Assembly (NCBI GenBank): GCA_016869285.1
Contig: VGEN01000027.1
Location: 1 to 38,688, forward strand
Direction of reading: 5' to 3'
DNA length: 38,688 nt
Origin: Alphaproteobacteria bacterium
GTDB taxonomy: Bacteria; Pseudomonadota; Alphaproteobacteria; SHVZ01
The notes under the pieces were generated by a model, which ran no database searches, was not told the origin of the DNA, and saw only the letters and a program-made list of their open reading frames with translations. A program made the position numbers and the translations under genes. Shown here one piece after another: positions 20,060 to 27,202 of the stretch. The number at the start of each line of letters is the position of its first letter. The stretch's first letter is position 1.

Positions 20060-21100
20060 GGTCGGGTCGAGGTCAACGGCGAGGACACGCTCGTCGCCTG
20101 GACCTACGATCTGAGCGAGCAGAAGCGCCAGGCCGAGGCGCTGGCGCACCAGACCGAGATCCTAACCGCGACGCTGGAGAACATGGACCAAGGCATCGCC
20201 ATGTTCGATGCGGAGCATCGGATGGTGGCGTGGAACCGGCTCTTCGCCGAGGGCGTCCATCTGCCGCCGGAATTCTTCGACGGCACGAAGACATACGACG
20301 ACATCATCCGCCATCTTGGCCCCACCGAGTACGGCCTGAAGACCGAGGAGCAGGTCGAGGGCTACATCAGGTGGCACCGCGAGCACGTCGTCTCCCTGAC
20401 GCAGTCGCATCTCAACACGCATGAGCGGCCGGACGGCGAGTTCATCGACATCCGCACCACGCCGATGCCGGGCGGCGGCTTCGTCCGCACCTATACCAAC
20501 GTGACCGAGCTGAAGCAGGCCGAGCGCCGGCTGCGCGAGAGCGAAGTCAGGCTGAGGACGTTGCTGGAGTCGAGCCCGCTTGCGGTCTCGCTGCAGACCT
20601 TCAGCGGCAAGCGCCTGTTCGTGAACCAGGCTTTTGCCGACCTCTATGGCCTGTCGCGCGAAGACTCGCTGACAGCCGACCCGAGCGACCACTTCGTCGA
20701 TCGCGAGGATCGTGTCAGGCTCGTCGCGCGGCTGAAGGAAGAGGAGCGCATTCCCGGCGTCGAGATCGAGCTCCGCCGCCGCGGCGACCAGCGCTTCTGG
20801 GCCTACATGCTCTGGCAGCGCCTGACCATCGACGGCGAGGACAGCTTCGTCACATGGGCCTACGACGTCACCGAGCGCCGGCGCTACCAGGAGGAGCTGC
20901 GCGACGCCAAGGACGCCGCGGAGCAGGCGAGCCGAGCCAAGTCGAGCTTCCTCGCCACCATGAGCCACGAGATCCGCACGCCGATGAACGGCGTGCTCGG
21001 CCTGCTCGAGCTGCTCCAGCAGTCGCAGCTCACCGCCGAGCAGCAGGAGATGGCAACGGTGATCGGCGAGTCCGCCTCGGCGCTGCTGAAGATCATCGAC

Positions 21101-21132
<32 letters not shown>

Positions 21133-21628
21133 CAAGATCAAGGTCGAGCAGGTGGCGATGGCGCCCCAGACGCTGGTCGAGGGCGTGGCCGAGACCCTGG
21201 CGGCCTCGGCCCGCAAGAAGCAGCTCGCGCTCGTTACCTTCGTCGATCCGCTGGCCCCCGGGCTCGTCCGCGGCGACCCGGTAAGGCTCCGCCAGATCCT
21301 GTTCAACCTGATCGGCAACGCGATCAAGTTCACCGAGAAGGGGCAGGTGGCGATCGAGGTGGTGCCGGCCCCCGACTCCGCCCATACGCTGCTGTTCCGC
21401 GTCATCGACACCGGCATCGGGCTCACGCCCGAGGGCAAGGCCAGGCTGTTCCAGGCTTTCGTGCAGGCCGACGACTCGACCACGCGCAAGTTCGGCGGCA
21501 CCGGCCTCGGGCTTTCGATTTGCAAGCGGCTTGCCGAGAGCATGGGCGGCGACATCACGGTCGAGAGCGCGTTCGGCAAGGGCTCGGTCTTCACCCTCAA
21601 TCTGCCGCTGCCGGCCCTGCCGGCGGAG

Positions 21629-21642
21629 AGCGCCGCGCGCTC
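21629..21642 (+). other. One-base frameshift between HATPase and first receiver domain
   Basis: Kinase-core coding (frame ending PALPAESAA) and receiver coding (starting ALDGVSVLVVEDDPTMRK) are in frames that differ by -1, with the switch inside the GC-only run at 21631-21640. No slippery heptamer of the X-XXY-YYZ type is visible. A lost base in CGCCGCGCGC, either a real mutation or a sequencing error, is the simplest reading. Confidence 0.8.
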
Positions 21643-22988
21643 GACGGCGTCTCGGTGCTGGTGGTCGAGGACGATCCGACGATGCGCAAGGTGCTCGCCC
21701 GCTATCTCGGAGCCGAGGGCGCCGAGATCGAGTGGGTCGACTCGGGAGAGGCGGCCCTGGCACGCCTGCGTTCGCGGCAAGCGAGGAAGATCGACGTGCT
21801 CGTCGTCGACTACAGGCTCCCGGGCATCGACGGTTTCGCGCTCCGCAAGGCGATGGCGGAGAGCCCGACGCTCGCCGGACTGGGCACCGTGCTGCTGACC
21901 GCCTATGACGATCGCGGCCAGCGCCGGCGCGCACTGGAGGCCGGATTCAAGGCCTACCTCACCAAGCCTGCGCGCCGTGCGGTGCTGCTGCGCGCGGTCG
22001 AGATCGCGCTCGGCCGCGCCGAGTCAGAGGAGGGCATCGCCGACGAGTCGTCGGTGGTTCCCGGGGCACCGGCCGACCGCAACCTCGCGCTGGCGGAAGG
22101 CCGGCTGATCCTGGTCGCCGAGGACAACCCGACCAACCAGATGCTGGTCCGCCGCCAGCTCGAACGGCTCGGCTATGCCGCCGACGTCGTCGCCGACGGC
22201 CACCAGGGCATCGATGCCTATGCCTCGGTGAGTTACGGCCTTGTCATCACCGATTGTCACATGCCGGAGATGGACGGCTTCGAGCTGACGCAGAAGATTC
22301 GCGATCTCGAGCACCTGACCGGACGCAAGCGCGTGCCGATCGTGGCAATGACCGCGAACGTGCTGCAGGGCGAGGCCGAACGATGCCTCGCTGCCGGCAT
22401 GGACGACTACCTCGGCAAGCCGGTGCGCCTGAGCCGGCTCTCCGAGACGATCCAACGCTGGCTGCCCAGGACCGGAGCGCCGACGCCGGCGACGACGCCT
22501 TCTACCTCCGCTTCCGGCGAGAGTGCACCCGGCAGCAGCAGTATGCCGATCGACACCGCGCATCTGATCGAGATGTTCGGCGAGATCGACGAGGTCGCGC
22601 GCGCGACGCTTGCCACATTCCTTGCTTCCAGCCGCAAGCTGGTGAAGACGCTGATCACGCAGCTCGCGACCGGCGATCTCTCGGGCGCCGGCAAGGCGGC
22701 GCACTCGATCAAGGGCGCGGCGCGCTCGGCGGGCGCCTTCCCGTTGGCCGAGATCGCCGGCGGCATCGAGACGGCGGCCAAAATCGAGGACCTGGACGAG
22801 GCGCGCACGCTTTCGGCCGGGCTTGCCTCCGAGCTGGCGCGGGTCGAGGCGGAGGTGCGCCGGCTTTAACGACTATGAAAGGTCGTTCAGCTATTACTCG
22901 TCGGAGCCTGGGCGGGCATGGTACGGTCGATGCAGGATGCCGGTTAAGAGCGTCGGCCGGTTCGGGACAGACCGGAGCGAGGATAAGC

Positions 22989-23417
22989 ATGGCGGCAGTC
23001 GGCGCGGCACGGACGCCGCAGGGCGAGTTCGCAGGCGTCTCGGCCCTGGTCGTCGAAGACAACGACTTCGTCCGCGATCTTGTCGCCAACCAGCTGAAGC
23101 AGATCGGCTTCAGCCAGGTGGCGACCGCCCGCGACGGCGAGGCGGCGCTCAAGATCGTCGATGAAGCCGCACCCGGGCTGATGATCTGCGACATCAACAT
23201 GGAGCCGATGGGCGGCTTCGAGCTGATCACGCGGCTTAGGGACAAGGGCAGGATGGGGGCCGAGAAGATCCCGACGATCATGCTCTCCAGCCACGCCCAG
23301 CCCGAGTTCATCGACCGCGCGCGCCGGCTCGAGGTCGACGCCTTCCTGGTCAAGCCGGTGAAGAAGGACGCGCTCGCCGAGCGCATCCGCACCGTGCTGC
23401 AGAGGAAGAGCGGCTAG
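22989..23417 (+). CDS. Single-domain response regulator (CheY-like)
   Basis: 142 residues from the ATG at 22989 (AGGATAAGC upstream). A lone receiver domain: acidic pair VVEDNDF near 20, phospho-acceptor Asp in LMICDINMEP near 66, Thr/Ser in IMLSSHA near 98 and Lys in FLVKPVKK near 121. No output domain follows. It lies 119 bp downstream of the multi-PAS kinase on the same strand and is the natural partner of that phosphorelay, or a sink for its Hpt domain (inference). Confidence 0.9.
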   Translation: MAAVGAARTPQGEFAGVSALVVEDNDFVRDLVANQLKQIGFSQVATARDGEAALKIVDEAAPGLMICDINMEPMGGFELITRLRDKGRMGAEKIPTIMLSSHAQPEFIDRARRLEVDAFLVKPVKKDALAERIRTVLQRKSG

Positions 23418-23447
23418 CTTTTCGAACGTCGCCTTTGGCTCAGCCCC

Positions 23448-23468
23448 CACCCCGCGAGTCGAGGGGTG
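23448..23468 (+). terminator. Hairpin after the response regulator
   Basis: CACCCC (23448-23453) and GGGGTG (23463-23468) pair across a 9-nt loop, 30 nt after the response regulator stop. No T-run follows, so it is a weak candidate for an intrinsic terminator. Confidence 0.3.
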
Positions 23469-23524
23469 TAGCTTAGCCATCAGATCGATAGGCTGACTGG
23501 AGCGCCAACACCTAGTGGATCATC

Positions 23525-23626
23525 ATTGCGGTTGGCCCTCAATCACCAGACCGCTAAGCTACCTCGCGCGCGACGCCGGCCTTGAAGGCGGTTGCGGTTG
23601 GCCCTCAATCACCAGGCCGCTAAGCT
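23525..23626 (+). CRISPR. Two-repeat CRISPR array (type II-C style), one spacer
   Basis: Two 36-nt repeats, 23525-23560 and 23591-23626, begin A/GTTGCGGTTGG and end CCGCTAAGCT. They differ only at position 1 (A or G) and position 26 (A or G). Between them is a 30-nt unrelated spacer (23561-23590), giving the 66-nt period typical of type II. GTTGCGG...GCTAAGCT matches the style of alphaproteobacterial type II-C repeats. In type II the guide is the spacer lying 5' of the repeat, so one crRNA (spacer plus repeat 2) could be made. The 24 nt before repeat 1 could serve as a second guide only if transcription starts upstream. No further repeats are seen on either side. The tracrRNA at 24460-24549 is complementary to this repeat. 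Confidence 0.88.
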
Positions 23627-23678
23627 GCCGGGAAAGAAACGCATACGGTGAGATAAAAGAACCGCCCGCGATCAGACA

Positions 23679-24065
23679 ATGACGACAATCGGCACCCGCA
23701 TTCGCCAGGCGCGCGAAGCCAAGGGCATGACGCAAGAGCAGCTTGGGAAACGCGTGGGGCCGGTCACGCGCGAGGCCGTATCGCTTTGGGAATCCGATGG
23801 CGCCCGGCCAAGGGATGCGCGGCTTGAGAGGATCGCCGCGGTTCTGGATGTGGACTACGATTGGCTGAGGACGGCCCCGGCCGACGAAAACGACCCGCGC
23901 GACCTGACGATGGCCTTCGATGCGGATTTGCTACGAAGGACGCTCCACAACGCCTTCTCGCTCGGCCTGCACCTGGACGGTCCCGAGCGCTTCATCGACG
24001 CCGCGGTCAAGGGCTATCGGCACACCTACTCCACGCGCGAGCTGCGGCGGAAGGCCAAACCCTAA
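23679..24065 (+). CDS. XRE-family helix-turn-helix regulator lying between the CRISPR array and the cas9 remnant
   Basis: 128 residues. Residues 4-62 form an HTH_3/Cro-CI domain (IGTRIRQAREAKGMTQEQLGKRVG...VSLWESDGARP...LERIAAVLDVDYDWL). The C-terminal half (about 70-128) is helical, with DADLLRRTLHNAFSLGLHLDGPERFIDAAVKGYRHTYSTREL, a layout I associate with regulators in accessory regions of alphaproteobacteria. It starts 53 nt after the last CRISPR repeat and ends 34 nt before the cas9 remnant stop. Its local base composition is a little less GC-rich than neighbouring housekeeping genes. Whether it belonged to the CRISPR locus or replaced deleted cas genes cannot be told. An inverted repeat at 24390-24404 is a possible binding site. 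Confidence 0.85.
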   Translation: MTTIGTRIRQAREAKGMTQEQLGKRVGPVTREAVSLWESDGARPRDARLERIAAVLDVDYDWLRTAPADENDPRDLTMAFDADLLRRTLHNAFSLGLHLDGPERFIDAAVKGYRHTYSTRELRRKAKP

Positions 24066-24098
24066 AAACCTTGTGGTTGTTGCCCGCCCCGGCCTGCG

Positions 24099-24362
24099 CT
24101 AGCCTTTACTGGCCCACCCCCCTAGGGCGGGCTTCAGGTGGTAGCCTGAAGCGACGCGACACCGCCGCGCCCCGCGTGCCACCCGACGGTCGACGGCGTT
24201 GGAGGTCTTCGACTGGGGACCGCGGCCGTCCGGATAGATGCGGACGCCGCCGGGCCCGAGCCCGACTGCCTTGCCCTCGCCGTCGAGCCAGACCACGAAC
24301 CAGCCGAGCGAGTTCGCTCCAAGGTCGAGCCCGAGACGATAGGGCCACCGCTGCACCATCAT
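24099..24362 (-). pseudogene. cas9: cas9 remnant: N-terminal RuvC-I motif and start of bridge helix only
   Basis: Read from the ATG at 24362 (GGGAGGGCGG upstream; an in-frame GTG at 24368 is possible). RLGLDLGANSLGW holds the RuvC-I catalytic Asp13 and the GxDxGxNSxGW signature of Cas9. GGVRIYPDGRGPQSK then TSNAVDRRVARGARR matches the segment leading into the arginine-rich bridge helix of type II-C Cas9. Homology stops after about residue 70 (near 24150); 17 unrelated codons follow to a TAG. A complete Cas9 has about 1000-1400 residues, so the REC lobe, HNH, RuvC-II/III and PAM-interacting domains are missing. No cas1 or cas2 is seen. The stub cannot be a nuclease. Confidence 0.88.
24131..24152. 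repeat. 8-bp hairpin at the cas9 breakpoint
   Basis: GCTTCAGG and CCTGAAGC pair across a 6-nt loop, exactly where cas9 similarity stops. GCCCGCCC (24082-24089) and GGGCGGGC (24125-24132) form a second, wider pair next to it. These could be a transcription terminator for the XRE gene, or marks of the event that removed the rest of cas9. Confidence 0.5.
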
Positions 24363-24389
24363 GGGCACCGCCCTCCCTGCAATCCCTGC

Positions 24390-24404
24390 TTGTCATCTTG
24401 ACAA
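24390..24404. promoter_or_regulatory. Perfect inverted repeat between the cas9 remnant and tracrRNA
   Basis: TTGTCATCTTGACAA is a perfect 6-bp dyad with a 3-nt centre. The TTGACA half (24398-24403) also reads as a consensus -35 on the plus strand, 17 nt before AAATAT (24421-24426), a poor -10 that would place transcription start a few bases downstream, ahead of the anti-repeat. The other half gives TTGTCA on the minus strand toward cas9. This is a plausible divergent promoter/operator. Confidence 0.5.
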
Positions 24405-24459
24405 GGATACAGCGGGAGGAAAATATCCACTTGCTGTAGCGAGAGGTTTCGTTGGGCCA

Positions 24460-24549
24460 AATTTAGCGGTCTGGTGATTGAGGGCCTCCCGTTAACAAGC
24501 TGAAAAGCACCAAATGGGGGCAAGCTGCGGCTCGCCCCCTTCTGCTTTT
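24460..24549 (+). ncRNA. tracrRNA (anti-repeat, nexus hairpin, terminator)
   Basis: Positions 24463-24486 are the exact reverse complement of CRISPR repeat positions 10-33 (repeat 1; repeat 2 gives one G-U pair). A 2x2 internal loop (24487-24488) follows. CCG (24489-24491) then pairs with repeat CGG (5-7), U24492 bulges, and UAAC (24493-24496) pairs with repeat GUUG (1-4). That is the bulged repeat:anti-repeat duplex of a tracrRNA, not a third repeat. After it come a nexus-like hairpin GCU-GAAA-AGC (24499-24508) and a strong GC hairpin with T-rich tail. The gene is divergent from cas9, a known arrangement. The 5' end is inferred; transcription may begin between 24432 and 24460. It appears intact though cas9 is gone. 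Confidence 0.82.
24516..24549 (+). terminator. Intrinsic terminator of the tracrRNA, probably bidirectional with trpE(G)
   Basis: GGGGGC (24516-24521) pairs with GCCCCC (24534-24539). The inner loop can add AGC/GCT around TGCG. TTCTGCTTTT follows at 24540-24549. The trpE(G) stop lies only 3 bp beyond, so the same hairpin can end trpE(G) transcription from the other side. Confidence 0.8.
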
Positions 24550-24552
24550 CCA

Positions 24553-26757
24553 CTATCCCTGCGTCCCCACGCGCTTCTCCTCCCCGTTGCGGCGCGCGAG
24601 GCGGGAGACCACCTCGTTGATCAGCCTGAGGCCGACGCCGTCCTCGAGGGTCAGGATCGATTCCGGGTGGAACTGCACGGCGGCGATGGCCAAGTCCTTG
24701 TGCTCGATCGCCATGATCACGCCGTCCTCGGTCTTCGCCTTGACCTGAAGCGCGGCCGGCAGGGTCTCGGGCTTGGCGAAGAGCGAGTGGTAGCGGCCGA
24801 CCGTGAAGCGCTCGGGCAATCCGGCGAGATATCGGCCGGGCTCGGGCGTCACCACCGAGGCCTTGCCGTGCATCGGCTCGTCGAGCTGTCCCAGGCTGCC
24901 GCCGAAATGCTCGACCAGACCCTGCAGCCCGAGGCAGACGCCGAAGATCGGCACGCCGCGGGCGAGCGCCGCATCGAGCGTTGCGGTCATGGCGAAGTCC
25001 GAAGGACGTCCGGGCCCCGGCGACAGCACGATGAGATCCGGGGCCGAGCGCTGGATCGCTTCCGCCGCGAGCCCGTGGCGCAGCGTCGTCACCTCGGCGC
25101 CGGTCTGGCGCACATAGTCGGCGAGCATGTGGACGAAGCTGTCCTCGTGGTCGACCAGCAGCACGTTCAGCCCCTTGCCCGGCTGCGGCTTCGCGGCCTG
25201 CGCCATCTTCGGCTTCGGCGCCGCGCCGGCGCTGCGGATCGCCGCCAGCATCGCCGAGGCCTTGAGCTTGCACTCGGCATCCTCGGCCTCGGGCTCGGAA
25301 TCGAACAGCAGCGTGGCGCCGGCGCGCACCTCGGCGATCCCGTCCTTCATGCGGATCGTGCGCAGGGTCAAGCCCGTGTTGAGGTTGCCGTTGAAGCCGA
25401 TCCAGCCGATGGCGCCGCCATACCAGCGCCGCGGCGACTTCTCGTGATCCTCGAGGAACTGCATCGCCCAGAGCTTGGGCGCGCCGGTCACGGTCACCGC
25501 CCAGGCATGGGTGAGGAACCCGTCGAGCGCGTCATAGCCCTCGCGCAGATGGCCCTCGACATGATCGACCGTGTGGATCAGCCGCGAATACATCTCGATC
25601 TGGCGCCGGCCGATGACGCGCACGCTGCCGGGCTCGCAAACGCGCGCCTTGTCGTTGCGGTCGACATCCGTGCACATGGTCAGCTCGGCCGCATCCTTCT
25701 GCGAGTTGAGCAGCTTCAGGATCTGGCCGGCGTCGGCGATCGCGTCGCGGCCGCGCGCGATCGTGCCGGAGATCGGGCAGGTCTCGATCCGCCGGCCGTC
25801 GACGCGCACGAACATCTCAGGCGAGGCCGAGACCAGGAACTCGCCTTCGCCGAGATTCATCAGCGCGCCATAGGGCGCCGGGTTGAGGTCCTTGAGCACG
25901 TCGAAGACGCGGGACGGCGAGGCGGACGTCGCCTCGCCGAAGGTCTGGCCGGGCACCACCTCGAACAGGTCGCCGCGGGCGAAGCTCTCCTTCGCGGTCC
26001 TGACAATACGCGGATACTCGCCCGGCGCATGGTCGGTGGTGACGGCATCGCCGCCATTGCCGAGGCGGAAGCGATGATCGCCGCCGTCGCGCGGCAGCTC
26101 GGCGGTGGCATAGCCGTCGACGACGAAGTCGTACCGGTAGAGCATCGCCTGGTGACGCTGATGGTCGATCGCCAGGATTTCGTCCGGCAGGTAGAGCACG
26201 AGGTCGCGCTGGTCGGCCGAGCGCGCGAGGCGCTGGCGGATGCGCTCGAACTGGAAGGCCAGGTCGTAGCCGAAGGCGCCGTAGAGGCCGAGATGCGGCT
26301 CCTCCTCCGAGCCGAAGAGGTCGATGAGCCGGCGCACCACCGAGAACAGGCTCGGCTGGCGCGAACGCTGCTCCTCGGCGAAGCGCTCGGCCGGCTCGCG
26401 CACGCGGCCGGTGAGCACGCCATCATCGGCGATCAGCCCCTCGACCGTATCGGCAGCCTCGAGCGCACCGCAGATCGCGCGCATGAGCACGCGGCCGCGC
26501 TCGTTCAGCGCCTGGATGCGGAAGTCGCGGCCGCGGCCGACGATCGCGACCGGCGGATTCTTGAAACCGATGTCCCAGCGCGAATAGCGGCCCGGAAACT
26601 CAACCGAGGAGGAGAAGAAGCAGCCGAGCTTGTGGTCCAGGGCGCGGACCAACGGCTCGGCGACATCGCCCTCGGGCAGGGCGGCGCTGCGGCGCTCGAC
26701 GGCGACGCCGCCCTTGGTGACGTAGCGGTCGATGCGTTGCTCGGCGGAATAAGACAT
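24553..26757 (-). CDS. trpE(G): Anthranilate synthase, fused components I and II
   Basis: 734 residues. Residues 1 to about 510 are the chorismate-binding TrpE part (EGEFLVSASPEMFVRVDGRRIETCPISGTIARGRDA, TDVDRNDKARVCEPGSV, THAWAVTVTGAPKLWAM). Residues about 530-725 are the TrpG glutamine amidotransferase with nucleophile Cys608 (GVCLGLQGL), H697 and E699 (QFHPESI) and the PGPGRPSDF loop. It converts chorismate and glutamine to anthranilate, the first committed step of tryptophan synthesis. Such a fusion is typical of Rhizobium, Sinorhizobium and Azospirillum. GGGAG precedes the ATG. Expression is very likely controlled by the trpL attenuator upstream. The trpE(G) gene stands alone here, with no trp gene following. 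Confidence 0.96.
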   Translation of the reverse strand: MSYSAEQRIDRYVTKGGVAVERRSAALPEGDVAEPLVRALDHKLGCFFSSSVEFPGRYSRWDIGFKNPPVAIVGRGRDFRIQALNERGRVLMRAICGALEAADTVEGLIADDGVLTGRVREPAERFAEEQRSRQPSLFSVVRRLIDLFGSEEEPHLGLYGAFGYDLAFQFERIRQRLARSADQRDLVLYLPDEILAIDHQRHQAMLYRYDFVVDGYATAELPRDGGDHRFRLGNGGDAVTTDHAPGEYPRIVRTAKESFARGDLFEVVPGQTFGEATSASPSRVFDVLKDLNPAPYGALMNLGEGEFLVSASPEMFVRVDGRRIETCPISGTIARGRDAIADAGQILKLLNSQKDAAELTMCTDVDRNDKARVCEPGSVRVIGRRQIEMYSRLIHTVDHVEGHLREGYDALDGFLTHAWAVTVTGAPKLWAMQFLEDHEKSPRRWYGGAIGWIGFNGNLNTGLTLRTIRMKDGIAEVRAGATLLFDSEPEAEDAECKLKASAMLAAIRSAGAAPKPKMAQAAKPQPGKGLNVLLVDHEDSFVHMLADYVRQTGAEVTTLRHGLAAEAIQRSAPDLIVLSPGPGRPSDFAMTATLDAALARGVPIFGVCLGLQGLVEHFGGSLGQLDEPMHGKASVVTPEPGRYLAGLPERFTVGRYHSLFAKPETLPAALQVKAKTEDGVIMAIEHKDLAIAAVQFHPESILTLEDGVGLRLINEVVSRLARRNGEEKRVGTQG

Positions 26758-26839
26758 CTGAAAGCTCCCAGTTCCAACGGTTCTGGCCGTTCGGAGGACC
26801 GGGGGCTTGGATTTTCTAAGGAGAGTCTAGAAACTCGAA

Positions 26840-26902
26840 GGGCCGCCCGGTCTCCCGGCGGCCCCTTTTCGATCGATCGAAGTCGTTCGCGGCGGCCGCC
26901 TG
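26840..26902 (-). promoter_or_regulatory. trp transcription attenuator (competing RNA hairpins)
   Basis: On the minus strand, a terminator stem pairs GGGCCGCC (26864-26857) with GGCGGCCC (26847-26840) and is followed by a modest U-rich tail (TTCGAGTTTCT). Upstream, the segment at 26900-26891 (GGCGGCCGCC) is complementary to the first arm and can form the antiterminator. It can also pair with the end of the Trp-codon stretch (TGGCGG) in trpL. This is the 1:2 / 2:3 / 3:4 arrangement of classical tryptophan attenuators: ribosomes stalled on Trp codons free segment 2 and allow readthrough into trpE(G). Confidence 0.75.
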
Positions 26903-26950
26903 TCAGCTCCGCCACCACCAACGACGCGCGATCATGATCGATCGGTTCAT
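26903..26950 (-). CDS. trpL: trp leader peptide with three consecutive Trp codons
   Basis: A 15-residue peptide, MNRSIMIARRWWWRS, read from the ATG at 26950 to TGA at 26903-26905. Three Trp codons in a row 146 bp before trpE(G), plus the hairpins that follow, identify it as the attenuator leader; Sinorhizobium trpL has a similar WWW motif. No Shine-Dalgarno precedes the ATG, and a promoter-like pair (26981-26986 and 26958-26963) predicts transcription starting at or next to the A of the ATG. That suggests a leaderless mRNA, which I recall being reported for S. meliloti trpL. Confidence 0.9.
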   Translation of the reverse strand: MNRSIMIARRWWWRS

Positions 26951-26957
26951 AGGTGGC

Positions 26958-26986
26958 AGGATGCATGGCGACGGCAAGGCCGTCAA
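26958..26986 (-). promoter_or_regulatory. Predicted trpL/trpE(G) promoter
   Basis: On the minus strand, TTGACG (26986-26981) as -35 and CATCCT (26963-26958) as a weak -10 are 17 nt apart. The -10 ends 7 nt before the A of the trpL start codon, placing the expected start point on that A. The -10 matches the consensus at only three of six bases. Confidence 0.5.
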
Positions 26987-27000
26987 GCGCCCGCATCCCA

Positions 27001-27127
27001 CCTCGCTGCGCTCGGCCCCCACCCCATCCCTCCCCCGCTTCGCGGGAGAGGGGGCACGAAGGCGTTGCCTTTTACCCCTCTCCCGCGAAGCGGGGGAGGG
27101 ATGGGGTGGGGGCCGAGCGCAGCGAGG
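27001..27127. repeat. Perfect 53-bp inverted repeat with 21-nt loop
   Basis: Arms 27001-27053 and 27075-27127 are exact reverse complements over all 53 bp. The loop itself contains AAGGC-GTT-GCCTT. Each arm contains the CCCTCCCCCGC-TTC-GCGGGAGAGGG core shared with 815-944 and 34873-34901. The element fills the space between the divergent trpL promoter and the aldolase gene, starting about 14 bp behind the trp -35. It is either a mobile palindromic repeat (REP/MITE-like) or a very strong hairpin; it encodes nothing. Confidence 0.95.
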
Positions 27128-27202
27128 GCTTTCTTGAAGATGCTGTGCGGCTTGCCGCGTCGCCGCCTCTTCGATACGACAAAATTGGATGGAGGACCTC
27201 CC

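Noticed and set aside
21629..21642. Programmed -1 frameshift in the hybrid kinase
   Set aside because: The switch is in the needed direction, but there is no slippery heptamer or obvious stimulatory structure, and the gene already carries another lesion.
23459..23494. A degenerate repeat one 66-nt period before repeat 1
   Set aside because: The segment shares only AGCTTAGC in the opposite sense with the repeat; no alignment beyond 8 nt.
24460..24496. A third CRISPR repeat in inverted orientation
   Set aside because: Only the middle 24 nt match. The flanks differ from the repeat but still pair with it after one bulge, and a nexus-like hairpin and terminator follow, which fits a tracrRNA better.
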